A DNA stretch of 64,000 bases from positions 578,068-642,067 of the forward strand of contig NZ_CANMJE010000001.1 in NCBI RefSeq assembly GCF_947498095.1, in the 5' to 3' direction. The translations under genes were made by a program, and so were the position numbers. The notes beneath the pieces were generated by a model. The model saw nothing but the letters and a program-made list of their open reading frames with translations. It searched no databases and was not told where the DNA came from. How positions within the stretch are numbered: the first letter of the stretch is position 1; each line of letters opens with the position of its first letter. This DNA comes from an uncultured Shimia sp. Its GTDB lineage: Bacteria > Pseudomonadota > Alphaproteobacteria > Rhodobacterales > Rhodobacteraceae. Below are positions 34,424 through 44,017 of this stretch, piece by piece.

Positions 34424-36337
34424 TCACCTCGTATGCAAAAAGGTGCCAAGTTGGTCGGCACTGAAGGGTTTCGAAAGCACCGGAGCCCTTGCGGCCCCTT
34501 CGATATAAAGCTGGTGCGAACGCGGTAACGAAGTCATGAGGTATGCGGGGACTGAGTCGCCCGGCAAGCCGCTTATTAAGTCCACTCCTGTCTCGTCGCC
34601 CTCAAGCGAGATATCTGAGAGGACCATCGAAATATCGGGGACTTCCGCGTGCAGGGTCCGGGCCTCATCCACGCTGGCCGCTTCGATCACGGAATGGCCC
34701 ATTTCGGTTAACATTTCACGGATGAGCCCGCGCAAGTCAGAATTGTCTTCAACCAGCAGGACCAGTCCCGGCGTATTGTCGAGTGCGGCCAGACGCAGTG
34801 GCAGGCGTAAGGTGACGCAACCGCCCTGATCTGTGTTTTCAATACGAACTTCACCACCGGCCAGCTTGGTCATGTCATAGACCATCGCCAACCCCAGTCC
34901 TGACCCTTCGCTGCCTTTGGTCGTAAAGAACGGATCCAGCGCATGTTTGAGCGCCTCTTTGGAAAATCCGGATCCCGTGTCGCATACACGAACTTGCAGC
35001 CAGGTGTCTTTGACCAGCCGTGCTTCGACCATGATGTCGCCGGCTCTACCACAGGCATCGCGGGCGTTCAGGATAAGGTTCAACAGCGAGTCCTGAAGCA
35101 TGCCGGGGTCGACCAGCAACGGCGGATCCGGGATCGTGTTGTCGATGCTCAGAGAGATGCCATCAGGAAGGCTCGGGTTGGCCAGTGTGTAGAGATCGGC
35201 CAAAAAGCTGCCCATCGCTGTGGCTTGCATTTCCGGTGCGCGGTGTCCGGTCATATCAGCAATGCGGTTAAGCAGAGTACCGCCCCGGTTCGCGGCACCT
35301 AGTGTGGCTTCAACCAATTCGGCTGCGTCAGATGGCATGTCCATCTTTTGTAGCTTGCTTTGCATGCCAAGGATGATGGTCAGCAAGTTTGAAAAATCAT
35401 GCGCCAGACCGCTGGTCATTTGTGCCGCAATTTCACGTCTGCGGGTATGTTGCAGGGCAACACGCGTCTGAGTTTCTTCGGTGATATCCATCGACAAGAT
35501 ATAAACGCCACGCCGCTCTCCAACTTCACTATCGGGGGTAAAGGCCACGCGGATACGTCGGGTACTAAGTTGATCTGTAAACTCAAACACCGACGCCTTG
35601 CCGCGGAACGCACCTTGCAGATGTGGCTTGATTGCGATGAACGCCTGCTCGCCCAAGGTCTCGCGAATGTGCTTGCCAACGATATTTGATTGACGACCAG
35701 GCATCACCGCCGACAACCGTCGGTTTGAATACGTATAGTGCTGATCTGGCCCGACATGAGCGATGTGGGCAGGCATCATTTCGGCCGTAAGGCGCGTGCG
35801 GGCTTCTGAGGCAATCAACTGGCGCTTGGTTTCTTCCAGCGCGGTGACCGTGGCCTCAAGCTTGCGGTTGGTCGCAGAGAGTTCTTCGGAGTATTGCAGC
35901 AACTGATCGGACAATTCCTCGGACCGACCACGCAGCAGGCTTTCTTGTCGTTTGGCACTGGTGATGTCGGTATAAACAGCAACCCACCCGCCTTCGGGAA
36001 GTGGCGAGCCTTCGACGCTGATCCACCGTCCGTCTGCGCGCTTTCGCTCAAAGTAATGCGCCTCGAATGCCATGGCCCGATCGACGCGATCCTGAACAAA
36101 GGCCTCAACCTCGGCTTGAGGCAATTCTCCGTATTCGCCGTTGGCGATCAGAAACCGAATGGTCTCGGCAAAGCTTGCTCCCGGCTCTATCAGAGCATCG
36201 GGAATTGAGAACATCTCGCGAAAGCGGGTGTTGGCCACAACCAATTTCAGGTCGCTGTCATAGATCGACAGTGCCTGTTTAATAAGGTTGAGCCCGGCAA
36301 TGGTCATTGACTGGGCTGAGGCGGAGTTTGCCTCCAT
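34424..36337 (-). CDS. hybrid sensor histidine kinase with two PAS domains and a receiver
   Basis: A 637-residue soluble kinase. Two PAS-like regions (about 15-130 and 185-295) are linked by a coiled coil (135-180); dimerisation/phosphoacceptor His313 is in SGLAHDFSNLLT; ATPase motifs are NLILNARDA, DTGSGFS and EGSGLGLAM; a receiver domain (about 520-637) has LLVEDNSDLRG and phospho-acceptor Asp in MVLSDISL. No membrane segment, so the signal is cytoplasmic. ATG 36337 has AAGGAGG at 8 nt; ATG 36358 is less likely. The response regulator gene starts 3 nt later. Divergent from the acyl-CoA synthetase operon. Confidence 0.92.
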   Translation of the reverse strand: MEANSASAQSMTIAGLNLIKQALSIYDSDLKLVVANTRFREMFSIPDALIEPGASFAETIRFLIANGEYGELPQAEVEAFVQDRVDRAMAFEAHYFERKRADGRWISVEGSPLPEGGWVAVYTDITSAKRQESLLRGRSEELSDQLLQYSEELSATNRKLEATVTALEETKRQLIASEARTRLTAEMMPAHIAHVGPDQHYTYSNRRLSAVMPGRQSNIVGKHIRETLGEQAFIAIKPHLQGAFRGKASVFEFTDQLSTRRIRVAFTPDSEVGERRGVYILSMDITEETQTRVALQHTRRREIAAQMTSGLAHDFSNLLTIILGMQSKLQKMDMPSDAAELVEATLGAANRGGTLLNRIADMTGHRAPEMQATAMGSFLADLYTLANPSLPDGISLSIDNTIPDPPLLVDPGMLQDSLLNLILNARDACGRAGDIMVEARLVKDTWLQVRVCDTGSGFSKEALKHALDPFFTTKGSEGSGLGLAMVYDMTKLAGGEVRIENTDQGGCVTLRLPLRLAALDNTPGLVLLVEDNSDLRGLIREMLTEMGHSVIEAASVDEARTLHAEVPDISMVLSDISLEGDETGVDLISGLPGDSVPAYLMTSLPRSHQLYIEGAARAPVLSKPFSADQLGTFLHTR

Positions 36338-36536
36338 AACACGGTCCTCCTTCTTCATGGCTAGCACCGGAATTGCCCTCCGAAAAGGACCAATTGGCAG
36401 CTGTTACAATTCGTAAGGATTGGGAAATGTTCACGAAAAAGTTGACGCACAGTCTGAAACCCGCACCTTTGTTGGTGAGGGAATCGTTTCGGCGGTTTGG
36501 CCCGCAGGAGAGGCGGGCACAAGGGAGGAAGATAAT

Positions 36537-38507
36537 TTGGTACAGTCGTCACAGGCGACCGGTGGGCTTGTGTCTATTCCGGCGCTTTTGCAACGGAACG
36601 CCGTTCTGTTCGCGGAAAAAGCTGCGTATCGTGAGAAAGAGTTCGGGATCTGGCAGAGCTGGACCTGGGCTGAAACCGAGAAAGAGATCGAGGCGCTTGC
36701 ATTGGGCCTCATCAATCTTGGTGTGAATGAAGGCGATTTTATCGCCATTATCGGACGCAACCGTCCTTACTTCTATTTCGCTATGGTCGCCGCGCAATCG
36801 GTTGGGGCCGTGCCGGTGCCTGTCTATAACGACAGCGCAGCGGATGAGATGGAGTATATCCTGGGTCACTGCGGCGCGCGTTTTGCGATCGTTGAAGATC
36901 AGGAGCAGGTCGACAAGATCATCGAGATCCAAGAGCATCTGCATCAGTTCGAGCACATGATCTATATCGATCCGCGTGGCATGCGGAAGTATGACCACCA
37001 CGCTTTGCATGAATACAGCCATGTGCAGGATCAGGGTCGTGCAGCTTATGATGAGTACATCACCGACCTTGTCGAGCGTCGTGAAAAGCTGACGTACGAC
37101 AGTATCTGCGTGATGCTGTACACGTCAGGAACCACTGGTCGCCCAAAGGGCGTGGTTCTGTCGAACCGCAACGTCATTGAATCCTCAAAGAACTCTTCCG
37201 AATTCGACAATCTCACCGCGGACGAAGAAATCCTCTCGTACTTGCCCATGGCTTGGGTCGGTGACTTTATCTTCTCGGTTGGGCAGGCGTATTGGTGCGG
37301 GTTCTGTGTGAACTGCCCTGAATCGGCAGAAACCATGATTACCGACCTTCGGGAAATCGGGCCAACGTATTTCTTTGCTCCGCCGCGCGTGTTTGAAACT
37401 CAGCTGACCAGCGTCATGATCCGTATGGAAGACGCCGGCAGGATCAAGCGCAGCATGTTTCAGAAATACATGGCGCATGCCAAAAAAGTTGGTGGCGACA
37501 TTCTTGATGGCAAGCCGGTCAGCGCTGGAGATCGCCTGAAATACTCGATCGGTAACCGTCTGATCTTTGGTCCGCTGAAAGACACGCTTGGCCTTGGCCG
37601 GGTACGCGTTGGATACACGGCGGGCGAGGCAATCGGGCCGGAGATTTTCGAATTTTACCGCTCGCTCGGGATCAATCTGAAACAGCTTTATGGCCAGACC
37701 GAAGCTACGGTTTTCATCACCGCACAGCCAGATGGCGAAGTGCGGGCCGACACCGTGGGCGTTCCGTCGCCTGACGTCGAGATCAAAATTGCTGACAACG
37801 GCGAGATTTTCTATCGCTCGCCGGGCACCTTCGTCGAATACTATAAGAACCCCGAATCCACGGCGTCGACCAAAGATGCCGAGGGTTGGGTCGCCACGGG
37901 TGACGCGGGTTTCTTTGACGACAAGAACGGCCACCTGCGCATCATCGACCGTGCCAAGGACGTTGGCAAAATGGCCGACGGCAGCATGTTCGCGCCGAAG
38001 TACGTCGAAAACAAACTCAAGTTCTATCCAGATATTCTCGAAGTTGTGCTGTTTGGCGATGGCAAGGACCGTTGCGTCGCGTTCATCAACATTGACCTGA
38101 CCGCCGTTGGCAACTGGGCCGAACGTAACAACATCGCCTACGCGTCCTATCAAGAGCTTGCCGGACATCCGCGCGTTTTGGACACCATCCAAGAACATGT
38201 CGAGACGGTGAACAAATCTGTTGCCGAGGATCCGATGTTGTCAGGCTGTCAGATCCATCGTTTCCTTATTCTACACAAGGAACTGGACGCCGATGACGGC
38301 GAAATGACCCGTACGCGTAAAGTGCGTCGTGTGGTTGTCGCCGATAAATTCAACGATCTGGTCGAGGCGCTTTATGACGGCTCGTCCGAGGTCTCGACAG
38401 TCACCGAAGTCACTTATGAAGACGGCCGCAAGGGCAGTATCAGCGCCACGCTGGATCTGCGCGACGCCGCAGTCGTGTCAACCGCAGCAAAGGTAGCCGC
38501 AGAATGA
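36537..38507 (+). CDS. AMP-binding acyl-CoA synthetase, long-chain FadD-like
   Basis: A 656-residue adenylate-forming enzyme that activates an organic acid as acyl-AMP and then acyl-CoA. Motifs: P-loop LYTSGTTGRPKGVVLS, FFAPPRVFETQL, LYGQTEATVFITAQ, GWVATGDAGFFDDKNGHLRIIDRAKDVGK. TTG 36537 preceded by GGGAGG at 8 nt is the likely start; the frame is open to 36420 with no support. Its stop overlaps the start of the LivG gene by ATGA, so it heads the transport operon. Substrate class is unknown; the sequence is closest in form to long-chain and aryl-acid synthetases. Confidence 0.88.
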   Translation: MVQSSQATGGLVSIPALLQRNAVLFAEKAAYREKEFGIWQSWTWAETEKEIEALALGLINLGVNEGDFIAIIGRNRPYFYFAMVAAQSVGAVPVPVYNDSAADEMEYILGHCGARFAIVEDQEQVDKIIEIQEHLHQFEHMIYIDPRGMRKYDHHALHEYSHVQDQGRAAYDEYITDLVERREKLTYDSICVMLYTSGTTGRPKGVVLSNRNVIESSKNSSEFDNLTADEEILSYLPMAWVGDFIFSVGQAYWCGFCVNCPESAETMITDLREIGPTYFFAPPRVFETQLTSVMIRMEDAGRIKRSMFQKYMAHAKKVGGDILDGKPVSAGDRLKYSIGNRLIFGPLKDTLGLGRVRVGYTAGEAIGPEIFEFYRSLGINLKQLYGQTEATVFITAQPDGEVRADTVGVPSPDVEIKIADNGEIFYRSPGTFVEYYKNPESTASTKDAEGWVATGDAGFFDDKNGHLRIIDRAKDVGKMADGSMFAPKYVENKLKFYPDILEVVLFGDGKDRCVAFINIDLTAVGNWAERNNIAYASYQELAGHPRVLDTIQEHVETVNKSVAEDPMLSGCQIHRFLILHKELDADDGEMTRTRKVRRVVVADKFNDLVEALYDGSSEVSTVTEVTYEDGRKGSISATLDLRDAAVVSTAAKVAAE

Positions 38508-39319
38508 GCACGCAAGAAAGCTACGTCACCGAAGACGGCCGTACGATCGGCCCGACTGTGATGGAAATGAAGAACATCACGCTGCGTTTTGGCGGTGTAA
38601 AGGCGATTACGGATATTTCGTTCGACATCCGCGAGGGCGAAGTTCGCGCCATCATCGGCCCGAACGGCGCCGGGAAGTCGTCGATGCTGAACGTCATCTC
38701 GGGCTTCTACGTCCCGCAAGAAGGTGAGGTTTGGTACAAAGGCAAGAAACGCCCGCCAATGAAGCCTTACCAAGTGGCTGAACAGGGCATCGCCCGGACC
38801 TTTCAGAACATCGCACTTTTTGAAGGCATGACCGTTCTCGACAACGTTATGACCGGCCGTATTCGCCAGATGAATTCGGGACTTCTGTCTCAGGCGATCT
38901 GGCGCGGCAAAGCCGAGAAAGAAGAGATCGAGAACCGCGAAGCGGTGGAAAAGATTATCGACTTTCTTGAGATTCAGGCGATCCGAAAGACACCGGTGGG
39001 CCGTTTGCCTTATGGTCTGAAAAAACGGGTCGAGCTGGCCCGCGCGCTGGCCGCCGAACCGTCGATCCTTCTGTTGGATGAACCGATGGCCGGTATGAAC
39101 GTCGAAGAGAAAGAGGACATGAGCCGCTTTATCCTCGACATGAATGATGAATTTGGCACCACCATCGCCCTGATCGAACACGATATGGGCGTTGTTATGG
39201 ACCTGAGCGACCGGGTGGTTGTTATGGATTATGGCAAAAAGATCGGTGACGGCACGCCAGACGAAGTGCGTAGCAACCAGGCGGTGATCGACGCCTATCT
39301 GGGGGTGGCCCATGACTAA
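38504..39319 (+). CDS. livG: branched-chain amino acid-type ABC transporter ATP-binding protein, LivG-like
   Basis: A 271-residue ATPase. Walker [10 protein letters not shown], signature LPYGLKKRVELARAL, Walker B ILLLDEPMAGMN, switch His in LIEHDMGVVMDLSDRVVV. The LSGG signature is degenerate (PYGLK), as in many LivG-like proteins. The ATG overlaps the synthetase stop. It pairs with LivF at 43134 and works with the permeases LivH and LivM. The N-terminal 25 residues are an extension with little conservation. The solute is likely an acid and not necessarily a branched-chain amino acid. Confidence 0.92.
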   Translation: MSTQESYVTEDGRTIGPTVMEMKNITLRFGGVKAITDISFDIREGEVRAIIGPNGAGKSSMLNVISGFYVPQEGEVWYKGKKRPPMKPYQVAEQGIARTFQNIALFEGMTVLDNVMTGRIRQMNSGLLSQAIWRGKAEKEEIENREAVEKIIDFLEIQAIRKTPVGRLPYGLKKRVELARALAAEPSILLLDEPMAGMNVEEKEDMSRFILDMNDEFGTTIALIEHDMGVVMDLSDRVVVMDYGKKIGDGTPDEVRSNQAVIDAYLGVAHD

Positions 39320-39360
39320 ACAACATACTGATAGAAAAGCAGAAAATGGAGGCGTGAGCG

Positions 39361-40365
39361 ATGCCTGAACAACTCGCGTTTGCGATTGAGGTTTTCCTCA
39401 ACGGCCTGATGTCAGGGGTGCTTTATGCCCTTGTCGCGCTGGGCTTCGTGCTGATCTACAAAGCATCCGGCATCTTTAACTTTGCCCAAGGTGTGATGGC
39501 GCTGTTTGCGGCGATGACTCTCGTGGGCATCCAGAACGGACAGGTTCCGTTTTCTCACCTCATCAACGCGATTCTGGGAACGCATATCCACCATTTCGGG
39601 TGGCATATTCATTCCGTTCTGGCGATCGCTATGACGGTTCTTGTGATGATTGCCCTGGCTTGGGCCGTACAGAAGTTCGTCTTCCGCTACCTCGTTGGAC
39701 AAGAGCCGATTATCCTGTTCATGGCGACCATTGGTCTGGCCTATTTCCTCGAAGGGTTTGCCGACCTGATGTGGGGCTCTGAAATCAAGACTCTGGACGT
39801 TTGCCTGACTGCCAATGCCTGTCTGCCGCAAGGGATCAACCTTGCCATTGACGAGACCACCTACAATTGGTTCGGCTATGGTTTCTTCATCGACAACCTC
39901 GATATCACCGCAACCATCGTTGCCATCATCCTCGTGATCGCGCTGGTGGCGTTCAGCCAATACACCAAACAGGGCCGCGCCATGCGCGCCGTGGCGGATG
40001 ATCACCAGGCTGCGTTGTCGGTTGGTATCTCGCTGAACTTCATCTGGGTTTTGGTGTGGTCGGTTGCGGGCTTTGTCGCGCTGGTCGCAGGCATTATGTG
40101 GGGCGCCAAATCAGGTGTGCAGTTCTCACTGTCACTCATCGCACTTAAGGCCCTGCCGGTTCTGATGCTGGGTGGCTTTACCTCGATCCCCGGCGCCATC
40201 GTCGGTGGCCTGATTATCGGTGTCGGTGAAAAACTGTTCGAATTCTGGGTTGGTCCACTCGTGGGTGGCGCGACTGAGAACTGGTTCGCTTACGTGCTGG
40301 CACTCGTGTTCCTCGTTTTCCGTCCGCAAGGCCTTTTCGGCGAAAAAATCATCGAGAGGGTGTGA
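39361..40365 (+). CDS. livH: branched-chain-type ABC transporter permease, LivH-like
   Basis: A 334-residue inner-membrane permease with about eight hydrophobic segments and the LivH signature NGLMSGVLYALVALGFVLIYKASGIFNFAQGVMALF at the N terminus. The EAA-like cytoplasmic loop is QGRAMRAVADDHQAALSVGI. A central loop (HIHHFGWHIHSV) is His-rich. It forms the membrane pore together with LivM. ATG 39361 has GGAGG upstream. The next gene, an 84-residue membrane protein, begins 3 nt after its stop. Confidence 0.93.
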   Translation: MPEQLAFAIEVFLNGLMSGVLYALVALGFVLIYKASGIFNFAQGVMALFAAMTLVGIQNGQVPFSHLINAILGTHIHHFGWHIHSVLAIAMTVLVMIALAWAVQKFVFRYLVGQEPIILFMATIGLAYFLEGFADLMWGSEIKTLDVCLTANACLPQGINLAIDETTYNWFGYGFFIDNLDITATIVAIILVIALVAFSQYTKQGRAMRAVADDHQAALSVGISLNFIWVLVWSVAGFVALVAGIMWGAKSGVQFSLSLIALKALPVLMLGGFTSIPGAIVGGLIIGVGEKLFEFWVGPLVGGATENWFAYVLALVFLVFRPQGLFGEKIIERV

Positions 40366-40368
40366 CGC

Positions 40369-40623
40369 GTGACCAAGCTGATTGCCATTTTAAACGTCAT
40401 CGCGTGGTCGGGATTTTGGGCCTTTGGGTACCTTGCCCTCAGCGCGGATGCCTCGTCGGGTCAAATGACCATTGCCGCCATCCTTGCGGCATTGGGCGCA
40501 GCCATTGGCATCTGGGCCTACTTTCAACTGGTTCAGCACTCTGAGCGGACCGGCTATGCCAAGAAACCAAACCGGGCCAACCGGTCCCATCTCGAAGACG
40601 ACTTCAAAGGGGAGACTGTCTGA
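40369..40623 (+). CDS. 84-residue two-helix membrane protein within the liv-type operon
   Basis: A small protein with two hydrophobic segments (about residues 4-26 and 34-55: IAILNVIAWSGFWAFGYLALSA and MTIAAILAALGAAIGIWAYFQLV) and a charged tail ending KPNRANRSHLEDDFKGETV. The start is a GTG at 40369; its stop overlaps the ATG of LivM (TGATG at 40621-40625), so it is translated with the permeases. I do not recognise a family. Its place between the two permease genes suggests a transporter accessory subunit, which is an inference. Confidence 0.75.
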   Translation: MTKLIAILNVIAWSGFWAFGYLALSADASSGQMTIAAILAALGAAIGIWAYFQLVQHSERTGYAKKPNRANRSHLEDDFKGETV

Positions 40624-41699
40624 TGCTCTATCGTGAAGCAGGCGATTTCAAAACATCGTATAGCGCCGACAACCAGACCTTTCCGATCAAGTTTGACCGT
40701 CTGGGATATTACACGGCTCTGATCATCGCCTTTCTGGTGATCCCGTTTATTATCAATGACTACTGGGCCAATGCGATCTTTCTGCCGTTCCTGATCTACG
40801 CGATCGCCGCGTTGGGTCTGAACATCTTGGTGGGCTATTGCGGGCAGGTGTCACTGGGCACGGGTGGTTTCATGGCTGTGGGGGCTTATGCCTGTTACAA
40901 GCTCATGACCTCGATGCCGGAAGTGAACATCTTTTTCCATGTCATCATTTCGGGTGGCATTACCGCAGCGGTCTGCGTGGTTTTCGGCCTGCCGTCTCTG
41001 CGGATCAAAGGTTTTTACCTTGCGGTTGCTACGCTGGCAGCACAGTTCTTTCTGGTTTGGCTGTTTAACCGCGTGGCGTGGTTCTACAACTACTCGGCAT
41101 CTGGTCAGATCAACGCCCCTGAACGAACAGTGTTTGGTATTGAAGTCACCGGCCCAAATACCGAAGCTTGGGCGACTTACCTGTTCTGCCTTGTATTCCT
41201 CGTGGCCAGCGCCTTGATCGCACGCAACCTGACGCGCGGCATGGCAGGGCGCAAATGGATGGCGATCCGCGACATGGATATTGCCGCCGAGATCATCGGG
41301 GTGAACCCACTGAAAGCTAAGATCAGCGCCTTTGCGGTCTCAGGCTTTTTTGTTGGCATCTCGGGCGCATTGTTCTTTTCAGTCTATCTGGGTGCGGTCG
41401 AAGTGGGCGAGGTGTTCGGCATCAACAAGTCGTTCCTTGTGCTCTTCATGATCATCATTGGTGGTCTGGGCTCAATCTTTGGATCTTTTGCAGGGGCCGC
41501 ATTCCTAGTGTTGCTGCCCGTTGTCCTAAAGGTGGTCGGCGTGGACTGGCTCGGGTGGCCAACAGATATCGTTGCGCACTTGCAGCTTGTGATCGTTGGC
41601 GCTTTGATTGTGCTGTTCCTGATACTTGAACCACATGGGCTCGCGCAGTTGTGGCGCGTGACCAAACAGAAACTCCGGCTGTGGCCCTTCCCGCACTAA
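40623..41699 (+). CDS. livM: branched-chain-type ABC transporter permease, LivM-like
   Basis: A 358-residue permease. Signature ALGLNILVGYCGQVSLGTGGFMAVGAYA near residue 60, and the cytoplasmic loop MAGRKWMAIRDMDIAAEIIGVNPLKAKI (ATPase contact) near 205. About nine hydrophobic segments follow the family pattern, with GLGSIFGSFAGAAFLVLLPVVL in the last third. It overlaps the stop of the small membrane protein. Together with LivH it forms the membrane part of the transporter. Length is normal for LivM without the extra N-terminal domain. Confidence 0.93.
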   Translation: MLYREAGDFKTSYSADNQTFPIKFDRLGYYTALIIAFLVIPFIINDYWANAIFLPFLIYAIAALGLNILVGYCGQVSLGTGGFMAVGAYACYKLMTSMPEVNIFFHVIISGGITAAVCVVFGLPSLRIKGFYLAVATLAAQFFLVWLFNRVAWFYNYSASGQINAPERTVFGIEVTGPNTEAWATYLFCLVFLVASALIARNLTRGMAGRKWMAIRDMDIAAEIIGVNPLKAKISAFAVSGFFVGISGALFFSVYLGAVEVGEVFGINKSFLVLFMIIIGGLGSIFGSFAGAAFLVLLPVVLKVVGVDWLGWPTDIVAHLQLVIVGALIVLFLILEPHGLAQLWRVTKQKLRLWPFPH

Positions 41700-41780
41700 G
41701 GCGGGGCCATGACCAATCCATTCGGGGCTGGAGGAGGCCTCGACGAGTAACATCGGAAAAACCAAGGGAGGATAATACCG

Positions 41781-43061
41781 ATGAAGAAGATTTTTGTAAC
41801 TGCAGTTGCTAGCCTGATGGCCGCAGCGCCCGCGATGGCCGACCTGGTCTTCCCGTCGCTGTCATACCGGACTGGTCCTTACGCCGCGGGCGGTATTCCG
41901 TTTGCGGATGGCTATGCTGACTACTTCACGCTGCTGAACGAGCGTGACGGCGGTATCGGAGGCGTCATGACCAGATTGCTGGAATGTGAGACCGGCTATA
42001 ACACCGAAAAAGGTGTTGAGTGCTACGAGTCGACCAAAGGCGAAGGTGCACTGGTGTATCAACCGCTGTCGACCGGTATCACCTATCAGCTGATCCCCAA
42101 AACCACTGCGGATGACATCCCAATGCACACCATGGGTTATGGCCGGACATCGGCCGCCAATGGTGACGTGTTCAGCCACACCTTTAACTACCCCGGTACT
42201 TACTGGAACGGCGCATCTGGCGGCATCAACTACCTGCTGGAAATCAACGGTGGTGACATCAAGGGTAAAAAAGTTGCTCTGGTTTATCACAACTCAGCCT
42301 ACGGCAAGGAACCTATCCGTACCTTGGAAGAACTGCAGAAAAAGCACGGCTTTGAGCTGAGCCTTCTGCCAGTTGACCACCCAGGTCAGGAACAGAAATC
42401 GCAGTGGCTGCAAATCCGCCGCGAAAAGCCTGACTATGTGATGATGTGGGGCTGGGGCGTTATGAACCAGGTCGCCATTCAGGAAGCTGCGAACATCCGC
42501 TTCCCGATGGAAAACTTCATCGGTATCTGGTGGTCGGGTGCAGAGCATGACGTCCTGCCTGCTGGTGAAAAGTCCAACGGCTACAAGGCTCTGACCTTCC
42601 ACAATGTGGGTCGTGACTTCCCAGTCTTTGCTGACATCCAGAAGTACGTTGTTGACGCCGGCAAAGCCGCAGGCGCTGGCGATCAGATCGGTAACGTTCT
42701 CTACAACCGTGGTATGTATGCAGCGATGCTTGCTGCCGAAGCCGCCAAGACTGCGCAAGGCATCCACGGCACTGCAGACATCACGCCTTCGATGATGCGT
42801 GACGGTATGGAAGCTCTGTCGATCACCGAAGAGAAAATGGCCGCTTTGGGCATGCCGAACTTTGGTCCTTCGTTCGATGTATCGTGCGAAAACCACGGTG
42901 GCCCGGGTCTCGTTGGTGTGACCCAATGGGATGCAGCTTCGCAGACCTGGTCGCTGATTTCAGACTTCAAAGAAACCGATATGGAAGTGATCAGCGCGCT
43001 GATCGAAGCCGACTCGGGTTCTTACGCGGCTGAAAACAACATCGAGTCTCAGTGTAAGTAA
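41781..43061 (+). CDS. ABC transporter substrate-binding protein, LivK-like
   Basis: A 426-residue periplasmic binding protein. Signal peptide MKKIFVTAVASLMAAAPAMA with likely cleavage after AMA; the mature part is the two-lobe type 1 fold (SLSYRTGPYAAGGIPFADGYADYF, HTMGYGRTSAANGDVF, KGKKVALVYHNSAYGKEPI, RREKPDYVMMWGWGVMN). Conserved aromatics (W, Y, F) line the putative cleft. It lacks the LivK amino-acid binding GPXS pattern, so branched-chain amino acids are not assured. RBS GGGAGGA. It is followed by a hairpin at 43077 before the LivF gene. Confidence 0.9.
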   Translation: MKKIFVTAVASLMAAAPAMADLVFPSLSYRTGPYAAGGIPFADGYADYFTLLNERDGGIGGVMTRLLECETGYNTEKGVECYESTKGEGALVYQPLSTGITYQLIPKTTADDIPMHTMGYGRTSAANGDVFSHTFNYPGTYWNGASGGINYLLEINGGDIKGKKVALVYHNSAYGKEPIRTLEELQKKHGFELSLLPVDHPGQEQKSQWLQIRREKPDYVMMWGWGVMNQVAIQEAANIRFPMENFIGIWWSGAEHDVLPAGEKSNGYKALTFHNVGRDFPVFADIQKYVVDAGKAAGAGDQIGNVLYNRGMYAAMLAAEAAKTAQGIHGTADITPSMMRDGMEALSITEEKMAALGMPNFGPSFDVSCENHGGPGLVGVTQWDAASQTWSLISDFKETDMEVISALIEADSGSYAAENNIESQCK

Positions 43062-43076
43062 GACTCACGTGATCGT

Positions 43077-43101
43077 CCCGGCCGGTTTTTGACTGGCCGG
43101 G
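43077..43101 (+). other. mRNA stem-loop between the binding-protein and LivF genes
   Basis: A 7-bp GC stem (43077-43083 with 43095-43101) with two further possible pairs lies 16 nt after the binding-protein stop and is not followed by a T run. Such hairpins often stabilise the upstream mRNA and reduce downstream expression. Confidence 0.5.
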
Positions 43102-43133
43102 GCACAATCCAAGTTTCAGGAAAGACACATCTC

Positions 43134-43958
43134 ATGCTCGACGCTGGTCCTAACGAAGAGACCCTCCTGGAGGTCAACAATATCGAGGTGATCTACAATC
43201 ACGTGATCCTCGTTCTTAAGGGCGTCAGCCTGTCGGTTCCCAAAGGCGGTATCACCGCGCTTCTCGGGGGCAACGGCGCTGGCAAAACGACGACGCTCAA
43301 GGCGATTTCCAGCCTGCTGCAATCTGAGCGCGGCGATGTGACTAAAGGCACGATCGAATATCGCGGCGAGAACCTGCAAGGCCGGGATCCGGCCGATCTG
43401 GTTAAGCAGGGCGTTATTCAGGTGATGGAAGGCCGTCATTGTTTTGAACACCTGACGGTCGAAGAAAACCTTCTGACCGGCGCCTATACGCGATCTGACG
43501 GCAGCGCAAAGATCAACGAAGACCTTGAACTGGTCTATACATATTTTCCACGCCTTAAGGACCGCCGCAAATCGCAAGCGGGATACACATCTGGCGGTGA
43601 GCAACAAATGGTTGCGATGGGTCGCGCATTGATGAGCCGTCCGGAAACCATTCTGTTGGACGAACCTTCGATGGGCCTGGCGCCTCAGTTGGTCGAAGAG
43701 ATTTTTGGCATCGTGAAAGATCTGAACGAGAAGGAAGGCGTGTCCTTCCTTCTGGCCGAGCAGAACACAAACGTTGCGCTGCGCTTTGCGCATTACGGGT
43801 ACATCCTTGAAAACGGGCGCGTCGTGATGGATGGCCCCGCGGCGGAGCTGCGTGAAAACCCGGACGTTAAGGAGTTCTACCTTGGGGTTTCGGAAGAGGG
43901 GCGCAAGTCGTTCCGCGACGTGCGTTCGTATCGTCGTCGCAAGCGTTGGCTGAGCTAA
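43134..43958 (+). CDS. livF: branched-chain-type ABC transporter ATP-binding protein, LivF-like
   Basis: A 274-residue ATPase. Walker A GGNGAGKTT, signature YTSGGEQQMVAMGRAL, Walker B TILLDEPSMGLAP, and switch LAEQNTNVALRFAHYG. The start is ATG 43134 with an AGGAAAG site upstream; an in-frame start at 43089 is less likely. The C-terminal basic tail RSYRRRKRWLS is unusual. It is the second ATPase of the transporter, with LivG. It precedes the PaaK-like ligase gene by 132 nt, which contains a long palindrome. Confidence 0.92.
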   Translation: MLDAGPNEETLLEVNNIEVIYNHVILVLKGVSLSVPKGGITALLGGNGAGKTTTLKAISSLLQSERGDVTKGTIEYRGENLQGRDPADLVKQGVIQVMEGRHCFEHLTVEENLLTGAYTRSDGSAKINEDLELVYTYFPRLKDRRKSQAGYTSGGEQQMVAMGRALMSRPETILLDEPSMGLAPQLVEEIFGIVKDLNEKEGVSFLLAEQNTNVALRFAHYGYILENGRVVMDGPAAELRENPDVKEFYLGVSEEGRKSFRDVRSYRRRKRWLS

Positions 43959-44017
43959 TCCAATATCTCCGGCACCAAGGGGCAGCCGGCCACCCGCAAT
44001 GGTCCCTTTGAACGGCT

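Noticed and set aside
36430..36470. Sigma-54 promoter upstream of the acyl-CoA synthetase gene
   Set aside because: A TTGGCAG stretch nearby lacks the matching GC element at the required spacing.
37185..38198. A 337-codon minus-strand frame opposite the acyl-CoA synthetase
   Set aside because: Shadow of a strongly supported gene; no domain visible.
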